Assembly (NCBI GenBank): GCA_024642295.1
Contig: JAHEBK010000047.1
Span: 1 to 9,397, forward strand
Length of the DNA stretch: 9,397 nt
Direction: 5' to 3'
Source: Flavobacterium sp.
Lineage (GTDB): Bacteria > Bacteroidota > Bacteroidia > Flavobacteriales > Flavobacteriaceae
A program made the translations under genes and the position numbers. How positions within the stretch are numbered: the stretch's first letter is position 1; every line of letters begins with the position of its first letter. The notes beneath the pieces are model-generated. The model saw nothing but the letters and a program-made list of their open reading frames with translations. It was not told where the DNA came from and searched no databases. Below are positions 1 through 7,234 of this stretch, piece by piece.

Positions 1-1326
1 CTCACCAATAAACTTTCTATAATGAAATTGAACCAATTTTTTATTCGCCTTATCTACCTCATATCCTTTTCCTTGTGGAGCCGCTGGTGAGTTTTTAGTT
101 CCTGTAGGCGACATCCCGTAGCGTTGTATGATCCAATCCCCTTTGGGAGCATCCCAAACAAGATTGCCATTTACATCCATTTTATCGCTAATATCAATCA
201 CATCTTTTGTAGACAATATTAGTTCTGGATTAGTAACAACTGCTTGTTGGTTCCAGATATAACTATTCCAAGCTGGGAATGGTGTAGGGTGCATTTTACT
301 TAGATTTTTTTCGGCAAAATTCTCTAGACCTGCAGCCTCAGTAATTGAAATCTCCGAAATATCCCATGTAGGTACTTTTTCAGTTTTTTTAGCTAAGGGC
401 TTATATACGTGTTGTGGAACCTCAAATACTAACTTGAAATGGCTGGAAGTAGTTTCAGGCAAACTAATTAACAAAGGTGCATACTTGTCTGCCCCTACGT
501 TTTCAGTCAATTTACTTCTGAAAATTTCAAACGATTTTATCAATACAAATTCATCCCCTACTTTGGCATAGACCTTACAGTTTGCCTCAATAGTTTCTTT
601 ACCTGGAACAATTTTTAAACTATTGGCTTGGATAGCGTTTTTAGAAACGATCTCCACCTGATACTCTTTAATCCCTTTTGAAAAACCTACAACAGTTGTA
701 GTATCGTTATCAATTAGATTATTTACATTATTAACATTTGGTGTAATTGATACCGTAGCGTTTTTCACAGATAACTTTTCCTCTTCGGCAGGTAAAGCTG
801 CAAATGCTAAAACATAAGAATCTTGAAATTCAACTTTTGGTTTTACTAGTTTAATATTGACTGTTTTACCTCCTTTTACTGATGCTTCAGAATAAGTCAT
901 ATAACGCATAGCCATATCCGAAGTTATCCAAGGTCCACCAGACTGACTCCACCCTGGGCAATTAAAAACACCAATATCAACCCCAATTCGTTTTCCCTCA
1001 TTAACCGCATGCACCATGTGGTTCCACCAATTCTCGCTAAGCATTGGTACTTTTCCATCTTTCTCTTCAGGATTTATATTCCCAATCAATGCACCGCCAA
1101 TCCCAGCGTCTTTCATAGCCTGAAGATCTTTGGTAATTCCTTCTTTAGAAATATCATCACCAATCCAATACCAGTAGCACCAAAGTGTATTGTTGTTTTT
1201 TGGAATTACAAAATCATCTTGAATTTTGACATAATTAGACTCTGGACTTAAAGATTTTTTTGAACATTGTAAAAATGTACAAACTACTAAAAGTAAGGAT
1301 AATATTTTAACGAAATTCTTTCTCAT
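1..1326 (-). CDS. GH106-like alpha-L-rhamnosidase, lipoprotein, N-terminal part (3' end outside window)
   Basis: The reading frame is open from ATG (1326-1324) to the window edge, giving 442 residues of a protein that in this family usually runs to about 1000 or more. Residues 1-21 form a lipoprotein signal with a basic start, a Leu/Val-rich core and a Phe-Leu-Gln-Cys lipobox (Cys21, followed by SKKS). Family-typical blocks are WCYWYWIGDD (49-58) leading into GITKDLQAMKDAGIGG, FNCPGWSQSGGPW (about 121-133), and APKGDWIIQRYGMSPTG (393-409) with NSPAAPQGKGYEVDK after it. Known family members remove terminal alpha-L-rhamnose from pectic and other rhamnose-containing glycans. The catalytic C-terminal portion is not visible, so activity is inferred from family resemblance. 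The gene is divergent from susCD and has its own copy of the shared operator-like motif upstream. The residues after the lipid-bearing Cys are not acidic, so it may face the periplasm rather than the cell surface; that is inference. Confidence 0.88.
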   Translation of the reverse strand, partial: MRKNFVKILSLLLVVCTFLQCSKKSLSPESNYVKIQDDFVIPKNNNTLWCYWYWIGDDISKEGITKDLQAMKDAGIGGALIGNINPEEKDGKVPMLSENWWNHMVHAVNEGKRIGVDIGVFNCPGWSQSGGPWITSDMAMRYMTYSEASVKGGKTVNIKLVKPKVEFQDSYVLAFAALPAEEEKLSVKNATVSITPNVNNVNNLIDNDTTTVVGFSKGIKEYQVEIVSKNAIQANSLKIVPGKETIEANCKVYAKVGDEFVLIKSFEIFRSKLTENVGADKYAPLLISLPETTSSHFKLVFEVPQHVYKPLAKKTEKVPTWDISEISITEAAGLENFAEKNLSKMHPTPFPAWNSYIWNQQAVVTNPELILSTKDVIDISDKMDVNGNLVWDAPKGDWIIQRYGMSPTGTKNSPAAPQGKGYEVDKANKKLVQFHYRKFIGE

Positions 1327-1382
1327 ACTTGAAAATGGGATATAATTAATTATTTAAGTCTTTTGAATTTTTAAATGTAGCG

Positions 1383-1390
1383 CAAATAAA
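1383..1390 (-). promoter_or_regulatory. Candidate -7 element of the GH106 gene
   Basis: On the minus strand this reads TTTATTTG, a near match to the Bacteroidetes TAnnTTTG element. It lies 20 bp downstream of the operator-like motif ending at 1411, almost the same spacing as at the two other promoters. Transcription would begin near 1376, leaving a leader of about 50 nt. A perfect TAnnTTTG match (TAGTTTTG, minus strand 1404-1397) lies only 6 bp from the motif and is a competing candidate. Neither has a TTG at normal -33 spacing. Confidence 0.4.
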
Positions 1391-1410
1391 AGAAAACAAA
1401 ACTATTAATC

Positions 1411-1431
1411 ATCCTGTACAATACCGTACAG
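1411..1431 (-). promoter_or_regulatory. Operator-like motif, palindromic copy, upstream of the GH106 gene
   Basis: The minus strand reads CGGTATTGTACAGGAT, matching the motifs before susC (1484-1495) and before the 7235 gene (6953-6964) in 11 of 12 core positions. This copy is also a perfect inverted repeat, CTGTAC (1414-1419) - 6 nt - GTACAG (1426-1431), which suggests binding by a symmetric protein dimer. It sits in the 246-bp divergent region between GH106 and susC, 52 bp from the susC copy, and could affect both directions. The identity of the regulator cannot be read from the window. Confidence 0.6.
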
Positions 1432-1483
1432 TTTTAATTTAGAATTAAACTGATTAATTCACTTTCTCAGAACACAAATCAGC

Positions 1484-1495
1484 ATTGCACAGGAT
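1484..1495 (+). promoter_or_regulatory. Operator-like motif upstream of susC
   Basis: ATTGCACAGGAT, followed by A, is identical over 13 bases to 6953-6965 and differs in one of 12 core bases from the minus-strand copy at 1422-1411. Its left flank lacks the palindromic half seen in the GH106 copy, so the conserved unit is the centre plus right half. Its end lies 21 bp before the candidate -7 element, where a -33 box would normally sit. That placement suits an activator touching RNA polymerase, as inferred for PUL regulators of the SusR, hybrid two-component or AraC types. Confidence 0.6.
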
Positions 1496-1516
1496 AATTA
1501 TTACTAAAACAATTCT

Positions 1517-1524
1517 TAAAATTG
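1517..1524 (+). promoter_or_regulatory. Candidate -7 element of susCD
   Basis: TAAAATTG differs in one base from TAnnTTTG. It lies exactly 33 bp from the start of the operator-like motif, the same offset as TAAGATTG at 6986-6993 from its own motif. There is no TTG at usual -33 spacing, as expected for an activator-dependent promoter. The implied leader before the susC ATG is about 40 nt and A/T-rich. Confidence 0.45.
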
Positions 1525-1572
1525 AGTTAAATAATTAACAAAAACCAAATATTAACCAAACTATTTTAAATT

Positions 1573-4500
1573 ATGAAAAAAATTTATGATAATAATGTCA
1601 TTAAAAAGACATTATTGATTTGTTTTCTAGTTTTTTCTATGCTCATTAATGCACAGGAAAAAACTATTAAAGGAACGGTAAAGTCAGAGGACGGAATTCC
1701 TTTGGCAGGAGTAAACATTCTCCAAAAAGGAACTAAAAATGTACAGGTAACTGATTTTGAAGGTAATTTTAATATTAAATTACTTTCAGGATCTCAAACA
1801 CTTGTATTTTCTTATTTAGGTTTTAGCAATAAAGAAGTTGCTGTAACTGGACAATCGAGCTTGAATGTAACACTTACAGAAGATGCTCAAACACTTGATG
1901 TAGTTGTGGTAACCGGTTATGGTACTCAAAGACGTTCTGATTTAACTGGATCAGTAGCATCTGTAAAGGGAAATGACATTTCAGTCACCCCAGCCCCAAC
2001 GTTTGACATAGCACTTCAAGGAAGAGCTGCTGGTGTAAATATAGTCAATACTTCCAGTGAACCTGGAGGTGGTTCAACTATCAGAATACGTGGATCAAAT
2101 TCTATAAGTGGAAATAATGAACCTTTGATTGTATTGGATGGATATCCTTTACCTTCTGGTGGAGAAGCGAGTACTGCAGGTATTGGTACAGTTCGTGTTG
2201 TACCATCCAACCCATTAGATTTTATAAACCCTAACGATATTGCATCAATTGACATACTAAAAGATGCGGCAGCAACAGCTATATACGGTTCTAGAGGAGC
2301 TAATGGGGTAATTGTTATTACCACTAAAAAAGGAGCCTACAACCAAAAGACGAAAATAAATTTAACAACTGAGACAGCCACAGCATCCTCTTTTGATTTT
2401 CCACAAATGATGGATGGACCTACATTTGCCACTTGGCGAAATGAAACCGCTGATACACCAAATCCACGTTTTGCTAATCCATCGAGTCTTCCTACCACCA
2501 ATTGGTTAGACAATATTTTACGTAATGGTATTACAAACAGATATCAACTTGACATTAATGGTGGAAATGAAAAAACGCGATATTCAATTTCAGGTAATTA
2601 TCAAACAATTGAAGGGGTTATTAAATTTACCAAATATGAAAGAGGTGTTGTTAATTTAAACTTAGATACAAAATTAACAGATCGATTGACTGTTTCAACA
2701 ACAATTAACCTTTCACAATCTTTAAATAACAGAAACAATCAAGGAACAGGAGCTATCATTAATGGTGGTGGTGTTTGGAAAGCATTAACAAACGATCCTT
2801 CTCGTACTCCTGAAGATACTGATTACGTATTAAATGACCCTACTGAGTTCTATTTTATTGACCCATTGGTTGACATCAGGGATACTAAAGACGAAACAGC
2901 AAATAAAAATATTTTTGCGAATATCTTTGCAAAGTATAACATATTAGATGATTTAACTCTTAATGTTAGAGCAGGTGTTAATTCAAAAAATAGTAGAAGA
3001 GAAGCTTATTATAAAAAAACAACGTCTATTGGACAAAGAGATAATGGAGCCGCTGTTTATAACACCTTCGAGTATGACGATAAACTACTTGAATCTTATT
3101 TAGCTTATGATAAGATGTTGGGGGATGTTCACAATCTAAATTTGGTTGCTGGTTACTCCTCTCAAATTAACACAATCCGTGGAGTTGACAACAAGGTAAT
3201 TAACTTTCCATCAGATGCTTTAGGATCTAACAGCATAGGATTAGGACTTACCCCAAGCATTCCTCAAAGTTATAGAACCGAAAGATCATTGCTTTCTTAT
3301 TACCTAAGAGCTAACTATGATTTTAATAAGAAATATTTTGCATCTCTTACTGTGAGAGCAGATGGTTCAAGTGTTTTTTCTGAAAATGAAAAGTGGGGAT
3401 ACTTCCCTTCAGCAGGTTTAGGCTGGACTATTTCTAATGAAGATTTTTTAAACAATAATAAAACGATTTCAAACCTTAAGCTTAGAGCTAGTTATGGTAT
3501 TACTGGATCGCAATCTATAGCACCACTTCAATCGCTTACTTTAATGGGGGTTCAAAATGCAAATTTCAATAATGCTTTAGCTGCAGGTCTATCTCCGGTG
3601 CAATTGGGTAACCCAGATTTAAAATGGGAAGAAACAACTCAAATCAATGTTGGTATTGATTTTGGACTATTTGATAGTAAAATCAATGGTAATATTGATT
3701 ACTATACCAAAACAACAGACAATTTACTTCAAAATTTTCCAATTCCAATTTCTTCAGGACTATCTTCAATTGTTACAAATGCTGGTTCTATAGAAAATAA
3801 AGGAATAGAAATTAGTTTAGGAGCAGATATTATAAGTAATCCAAATTTTAGTTGGAGCTCAAGCATAAATTGGAGTGCTAATAAATCACTTGTAAAGAGC
3901 TTAGGAGCCGGAGGAAGTGATATATTTGGCCCAAATATAGCGGCAAATATTGTTTCTTTTCCACCAACCATACTGAGAGAAGGAGAGCCTTTTGGACTTT
4001 TCTGGGGGCAAAAAGCGATAGGATTATATCCTTTAGGAGATCCTAAAGAAGGTCAACTTCAATTGGAAGATATTAGTGGTGATGGCACAATTAGCGCAAA
4101 CGACAATACCATTATTGGAGACCCTAACCCTGACTTTATATTTGGCTGGAACAATAGTTTTAACTATAAAAATTTCACATTAACCGCTTTTATCCAAGGT
4201 TCAGTTGGAAATGACATCATGAATGTTGATCGTATATTCATTTCTGGTGGAATTACTGGTAATTCTGCTAATCATACCCAAGAATATTATGAAAAAAGAT
4301 GGACTCCATCAAACCCTCATAACGATGTAAGATTTCCTGCTGGCCGAAGTGGTAACCCTGATTCAAGTTTAATTGAAGATGGTTCTTATGTTAGACTAAA
4401 GAATATTAGCCTTGCATATAATTTTAACCCAGATATTTTCAAAGGCTATCTCAGTTCTGCGAGAGTATATGTAACTGGAACCAACCTTTTTACCATTACT

Positions 4501-4623
4501 AATTACTCTGGTGTTGACCCAGAAGTAAATGTATTTGGAGGGAATAACATTAATACTGGAGTGGATTTTTCTGCTTATCCAAAAAGCAAACAAATACTAT
4601 TAGGTATAAACATAGGATTTTAA
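1573..4623 (+). CDS. SusC/RagA-family TonB-dependent outer-membrane transporter
   Basis: This 1016-residue protein is of usual SusC length. It imports oligosaccharides across the outer membrane using TonB energy, with the SusD partner as lid. Residues 1-28 are a Sec signal peptide (KK-rich start, LLICFLVF core, NAQ end). Residues 31-104 are a carboxypeptidase-regulatory-like beta domain (GTVKSEDGIPLAGVNILQKG, DFEGNF, FSYLGF). A TonB-box-like segment, LDVVVVTGYGTQRRSDLTGS, spans 109-127. The plug follows to about 255, with ALQGRAAGVNI, IRIRGSNSISGNNEPLIVLDG and SIDILKDAAATAIYGSRGAN. The rest is beta-barrel ending in an aromatic residue (GINIGF). An Asp-rich loop, DISGDGTISANDNTIIGDP, near residues 833-851 resembles the calcium-binding loop seen in many SusC proteins. 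It is first in the operon, 26 bp ahead of SusD. ATG at 1573 begins the signal peptide directly, and no better upstream start is visible. Substrate is inferred only from the neighbouring rhamnosidases. Confidence 0.97.
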   Translation: MKKIYDNNVIKKTLLICFLVFSMLINAQEKTIKGTVKSEDGIPLAGVNILQKGTKNVQVTDFEGNFNIKLLSGSQTLVFSYLGFSNKEVAVTGQSSLNVTLTEDAQTLDVVVVTGYGTQRRSDLTGSVASVKGNDISVTPAPTFDIALQGRAAGVNIVNTSSEPGGGSTIRIRGSNSISGNNEPLIVLDGYPLPSGGEASTAGIGTVRVVPSNPLDFINPNDIASIDILKDAAATAIYGSRGANGVIVITTKKGAYNQKTKINLTTETATASSFDFPQMMDGPTFATWRNETADTPNPRFANPSSLPTTNWLDNILRNGITNRYQLDINGGNEKTRYSISGNYQTIEGVIKFTKYERGVVNLNLDTKLTDRLTVSTTINLSQSLNNRNNQGTGAIINGGGVWKALTNDPSRTPEDTDYVLNDPTEFYFIDPLVDIRDTKDETANKNIFANIFAKYNILDDLTLNVRAGVNSKNSRREAYYKKTTSIGQRDNGAAVYNTFEYDDKLLESYLAYDKMLGDVHNLNLVAGYSSQINTIRGVDNKVINFPSDALGSNSIGLGLTPSIPQSYRTERSLLSYYLRANYDFNKKYFASLTVRADGSSVFSENEKWGYFPSAGLGWTISNEDFLNNNKTISNLKLRASYGITGSQSIAPLQSLTLMGVQNANFNNALAAGLSPVQLGNPDLKWEETTQINVGIDFGLFDSKINGNIDYYTKTTDNLLQNFPIPISSGLSSIVTNAGSIENKGIEISLGADIISNPNFSWSSSINWSANKSLVKSLGAGGSDIFGPNIAANIVSFPPTILREGEPFGLFWGQKAIGLYPLGDPKEGQLQLEDISGDGTISANDNTIIGDPNPDFIFGWNNSFNYKNFTLTAFIQGSVGNDIMNVDRIFISGGITGNSANHTQEYYEKRWTPSNPHNDVRFPAGRSGNPDSSLIEDGSYVRLKNISLAYNFNPDIFKGYLSSARVYVTGTNLFTITNYSGVDPEVNVFGGNNINTGVDFSAYPKSKQILLGINIGF

Positions 4624-4649
4624 ATGATAATTTTATAAATTAAATTAAA

Positions 4650-6185
4650 ATGAAAAAAATAATATATTTACTAATACTTACAGTCATTTTTGGCTGCGCT
4701 GATTCTAAATTAGAAGAGCAAGTATATTCGAATATCAGTCCTTCAAATTTTTACAATAATGCTGCTGATGGTAATGCTGCAGTAGTTGCTATTTATAACG
4801 CTCTAAATAGAGAAATAAGTTTATGGGATTTTGGATTATCATCAACCGTTGGTGCAGCACATCCTTATTTTACAAGTAGAGTAGGTTGGAGAAAAGAATG
4901 GGCTGACTACTCAACATCTAGTGGAAACGGACTGAGTTTACCGCGTAGTTGGAACCCATTATACCAAGGTATCTTTAGGGCTAATATCGCTATTTCAGAA
5001 TTAAGCAAAAGAACATTTAAAGGCACCGAAGAAAACACAAGAATCCATTTAATTGCAGAAGCGCAATGGCTTAGAGCTTTTTGCTACTTCCACCTTACAC
5101 AATTATTTGGAAATGTACCAATGCCTTTAGAACCTGCCGTTTCGATTGAAACTTCAAATTTACCAGTAACAGCTCGTGTAAAAATATATGCTCAAATTAT
5201 ATCCGACTTACAAGATGCAGAATCAAATTTACCGGAAATTAGAACAATTCCTAGCGAAAAAGGTAGGCCTAATATCGGAACGGCTAAATTTTTACTAGCC
5301 AAAGTTTATTTAGCTATGGCGGGTAAGCAAGTGAATGATGCCAGTAAAATGGCTTTGGCTCATTCCAAAATTAAAGAAGTAATAGATAATGCAAGTCGTT
5401 ATGGATACGAACTACTTCCCAGCTACGCCGATGCTATTTACATAGACAACAACAACGAGAGAGTATTTGCAATTCAACAAACACAAGCAGTTGAGGGGCA
5501 AGGTACCGCAGGAACTTTTGTATGGGCTGGTATTGGTTCATCCAATGGAGGTGTGCCAAGAGGACAAGCTCACGGAGGTTGGACTCAAGAATTTTATGAT
5601 TTATATGAAGATAATGCTTTACATTTTGACACACGTAGAGATGTAACCATGCAATATTCTTATATACATAGTACCACTGGAAAACGTACATTTTTCTCAG
5701 GTCAATATAATGAAGATAATACTTTTGACCCTTATAAAGCGACTTGGGGGATTCCTAACAATAAGTACAGAGATTCTGACCAAGGTTGTTGTAATGGAGA
5801 TCCAGATATAATTTATTATCGTTTTTCTGATGCATATTTAATGTATGCTGAAACTGAAAATAGTTTAAATGGGCCAACAACAATAGCTTATGATTATATA
5901 AATAGAGTTAGAGCTAGAGCTGGTGCAAGCTTACTTATGGAAGGCACGCATACTAAAGAACAATTTGCAGAATTAATTTTTAAAGAAAGACTATTAGAAT
6001 TTACTTTCGAAATGCAGGAGCTTTACGATATTCGTAGATTAGGCAAAGTAAAGGAAGTCATTGAAATGGCACCACTGCCAGTTGCAAAAGGGACTGTTTA
6101 CAAACCAGAATTTGAGCTTTGGCCAATACCAAATACTGAAGTTAATTCAAATTCCAACATTAAAGAAAACAACCCAGGTTGGTAA
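4650..6185 (+). CDS. SusD/RagB-family surface glycan-binding lipoprotein
   Basis: This 511-residue protein is the partner of the upstream SusC, with the pair binding glycan at the cell surface. It starts with MKKIIYLLILTVIFGC, a lipoprotein signal with Cys16 as the lipid-bearing residue. The N-terminal SusD-like region includes NISPSNFYNNAADGNAAVVA. The highly conserved segment EAQWLRAFCYFHLTQLFGNV lies near residues 137-156, in the helical TPR-like scaffold. The C-terminal SusD region shows SDAYLMYAETENSLNG, then YINRVRARAG, FKERLLEFTFEMQELYDIRRLGK, and the typical end LWPIPNTEVNSNSN-IKENNPGW. An adjacent Cys pair (QGCCNGDPD) precedes the C-terminal region. The gene shares a transcript with susC (26-bp gap) and is the last gene before a strong terminator. 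Binding specificity cannot be predicted from sequence alone; rhamnose-containing oligosaccharides are inferred from the locus. Confidence 0.96.
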   Translation: MKKIIYLLILTVIFGCADSKLEEQVYSNISPSNFYNNAADGNAAVVAIYNALNREISLWDFGLSSTVGAAHPYFTSRVGWRKEWADYSTSSGNGLSLPRSWNPLYQGIFRANIAISELSKRTFKGTEENTRIHLIAEAQWLRAFCYFHLTQLFGNVPMPLEPAVSIETSNLPVTARVKIYAQIISDLQDAESNLPEIRTIPSEKGRPNIGTAKFLLAKVYLAMAGKQVNDASKMALAHSKIKEVIDNASRYGYELLPSYADAIYIDNNNERVFAIQQTQAVEGQGTAGTFVWAGIGSSNGGVPRGQAHGGWTQEFYDLYEDNALHFDTRRDVTMQYSYIHSTTGKRTFFSGQYNEDNTFDPYKATWGIPNNKYRDSDQGCCNGDPDIIYYRFSDAYLMYAETENSLNGPTTIAYDYINRVRARAGASLLMEGTHTKEQFAELIFKERLLEFTFEMQELYDIRRLGKVKEVIEMAPLPVAKGTVYKPEFELWPIPNTEVNSNSNIKENNPGW

Positions 6186-6191
6186 ACTGTC

Positions 6192-6227
6192 TAGTCCGAA
6201 AAAAACGGTACAGTTGATTTCGGACTA
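6192..6227 (+). repeat. Perfect 10-bp inverted repeat just after the SusD stop codon
   Basis: TAGTCCGAAA (6192-6201) and TTTCGGACTA (6218-6227) are exact reverse complements separated by 16 nt. The hairpin begins 6 bp after the stop codon and has no U-run after it, so it is not a terminator itself. It may protect the 3' end of the susCD transcript or bind a protein. A second pair, AACTGT (6185-6190) with ACAGTT (6210-6215), overlaps its loop and would compete with it. Confidence 0.75.
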
Positions 6228-6239
6228 AAACTTTTAATT

Positions 6240-6276
6240 AAACACTTGCAAAACTTTTATGCAAGTGTTTTTTTTT
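6240..6276 (+). terminator. Intrinsic terminator of the susCD operon
   Basis: The stem AAACACTTGCA (6240-6250) pairs perfectly with TGCAAGTGTTT (6260-6270) across a 9-nt loop and runs into a tract of T to 6276. It follows SusD by 55 bp. The A-run on the left flank could allow weak function on the other strand, but no minus-strand gene ends here. Confidence 0.92.
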
Positions 6277-6950
6277 ATTTAAGTCCTTATTACAATTCCC
6301 TTTTCTAGAACACATTAGGATTTATTTCACAACAATTAAAGTCATATAAAAATCTGGGGGTATCTAACTTTTTTTCTTTAATTACAAATACAAATTTGTT
6401 TATTTGACTACCGCAATAGCAAAATTTACAACAATAAAAGAAAGTGTACGCGCACTCAAATCATTAAATAAGAGAAAAATTAAAAAAGATATTTTACAGC
6501 TAAAATAAAAGTTACTAATAAAGTTAAATCAAAAAAAAGTATTTTGGATAGTTTAAAAAAACTATTCTTTGATTCTTATAGCTATTTTATAAAATATTTA
6601 AAGACAATTTTTTAGTCATTTTATGTTCGGAATAAAGCTGGTTTTGTTTATTCACTAGTAATAGGTGTCGTTAAGAGCTATAGGACTTAAACCGATTTGC
6701 ACTTATCAAAACGTATTAATCAACTTATATTTTCAGACTTTTCACCCTACAGTAGTAATAATGAGACAAAACTATCATCTTCTTTTAATGGAAAAATTTC
6801 AAAGAATATAAAATAGAATAGTACTAAAAACAGGACGGATTTATCAGGAATCTATATAAATCTATTTGTTTTTTCTCATTAATTTACCCTATTTTATTTG
6901 CATAAATAATATAACCCGAGAACACCATACAACAAGCATAACGGTGTTCG
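6277..6950. other. AT-rich stretch without a recognisable gene
   Basis: All six frames are broken by frequent stops. The longest plausible piece, 6368-6508 (plus), encodes a Lys-rich C-terminus with no convincing start or family signature. A weak hairpin is present at 6546-6567 (GGATAGTTT / AAACTATTC with one G-T pair). No tRNA, CRISPR array or insertion-sequence ends were seen. The stretch could be a decayed gene or simply spacer DNA between two co-regulated units. Confidence 0.6.
6920..6949. repeat. Inverted repeat GAACACC / GGTGTTC next to the operator-like motif
   Basis: GAACACC (6920-6926) and GGTGTTC (6943-6949) are perfect reverse complements 16 nt apart. The right arm occupies the position of the left half of the palindromic operator seen upstream of GH106, so the repeat may extend the regulator's target or bind a second protein. 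Confidence 0.5.
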
Positions 6951-6952
6951 GT

Positions 6953-6964
6953 ATTGCACAGGAT
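6953..6964 (+). promoter_or_regulatory. Operator-like motif upstream of the 573-residue protein gene
   Basis: ATTGCACAGGAT is identical to the susC copy and is preceded by CGGT, as in the GH106 copy (16 of 18 bases match over TwCGGTATTGyACAGGAT). It ends 21 bp before TAAGATTG. Its presence links the secreted protein and GH78 unit to the same control as susCD and GH106. Confidence 0.6.
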
Positions 6965-6985
6965 AGAAATGCAAAAAAAAAAATG

Positions 6986-6993
6986 TAAGATTG
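6986..6993 (+). promoter_or_regulatory. Candidate -7 element of the 573-residue protein / GH78 unit
   Basis: TAAGATTG matches the susC candidate TAAAATTG in 7 of 8 bases and sits at the identical 33-bp offset from the start of its operator-like motif. If used, it leaves an unusually long leader of about 235 nt before the ATG at 7235, compared with 40-50 nt at the two other promoters. Confidence 0.42.
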
Positions 6994-7101
6994 TAGGTTA
7001 TTGTAAATTTTGGATGAAAATACACCTCAAATTTTTTACAAAATCAAAATAAATCACATAAAACAACAGACCCATTATTTAAACTTCATTTTTATTTTGA
7101 C

Positions 7102-7136
7102 GCTACCTTTTTGTAAGATCTCCAAAAAAAGGTCGC
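7102..7136 (+). other. Possible leader hairpin upstream of the 573-residue protein gene
   Basis: ACCTTTTT (7105-7112) pairs with AAAAAGGT (7126-7133). Beyond one mismatch, GC (7102-7103) pairs with GC (7135-7136). No U-run follows, so it does not look like a terminator. It lies within the inferred long leader about 100 nt before the start codon. Because the stem is mainly A-T, its stability is modest. Confidence 0.35.
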
Positions 7137-7234
7137 AAAGAAGTATCTTATCTAAGTTAAACTTTATCAATATATGGAATTTATAAATAGTGAATGCTAA
7201 ATCCAAAAAAACTCAATTTAACTAAGGCAACCGT

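Noticed and set aside
1009..1251. 80-codon open frame on the plus strand
   Set aside because: It lies wholly inside the GH106 gene on the opposite strand; the GH106 frame has family motifs and this one does not.
2016..4593. Minus-strand open frames at 2016-2324, 3729-3971 and 4396-4593
   Set aside because: All are antisense to conserved SusC sequence and have no recognisable product.
5434..5691. 85-codon minus-strand open frame
   Set aside because: Antisense to the SusD gene, whose conserved motifs run through the same interval.
6206..6215. CGGTACAGTT after SusD as a fourth operator copy
   Set aside because: Only the GTACAG half resembles the palindromic copy, the ATTG and GGAT parts are missing, and it lies in a 3' region.
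6185..6227. H-type pseudoknot combining AACTGT/ACAGTT with the 10-bp stem
   Set aside because: The linker of one nucleotide (6191) could not span a 10-bp stem, so the two pairings are more likely alternatives.
6386..6406. CAAATACAAATTTGTTTATTTG-like palindrome as a promoter or operator
   Set aside because: It is made of simple AT-rich repeats, with no gene downstream and no matching copy elsewhere in the window.
6368..6508. 46-codon open frame with a Lys-rich end (TIKESVRALKSLNKRKIKKD)
   Set aside because: It has no ATG, and the only start option is a TTG at 6404. No family signature is visible, and A-rich DNA readily gives Lys-rich translations.
6546..6567. Hairpin GGATAGTTT / AAACTATTC as a terminator
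   Set aside because: The stem is almost all A-T with a G-T pair, and only a short T-run follows; no gene ends nearby.
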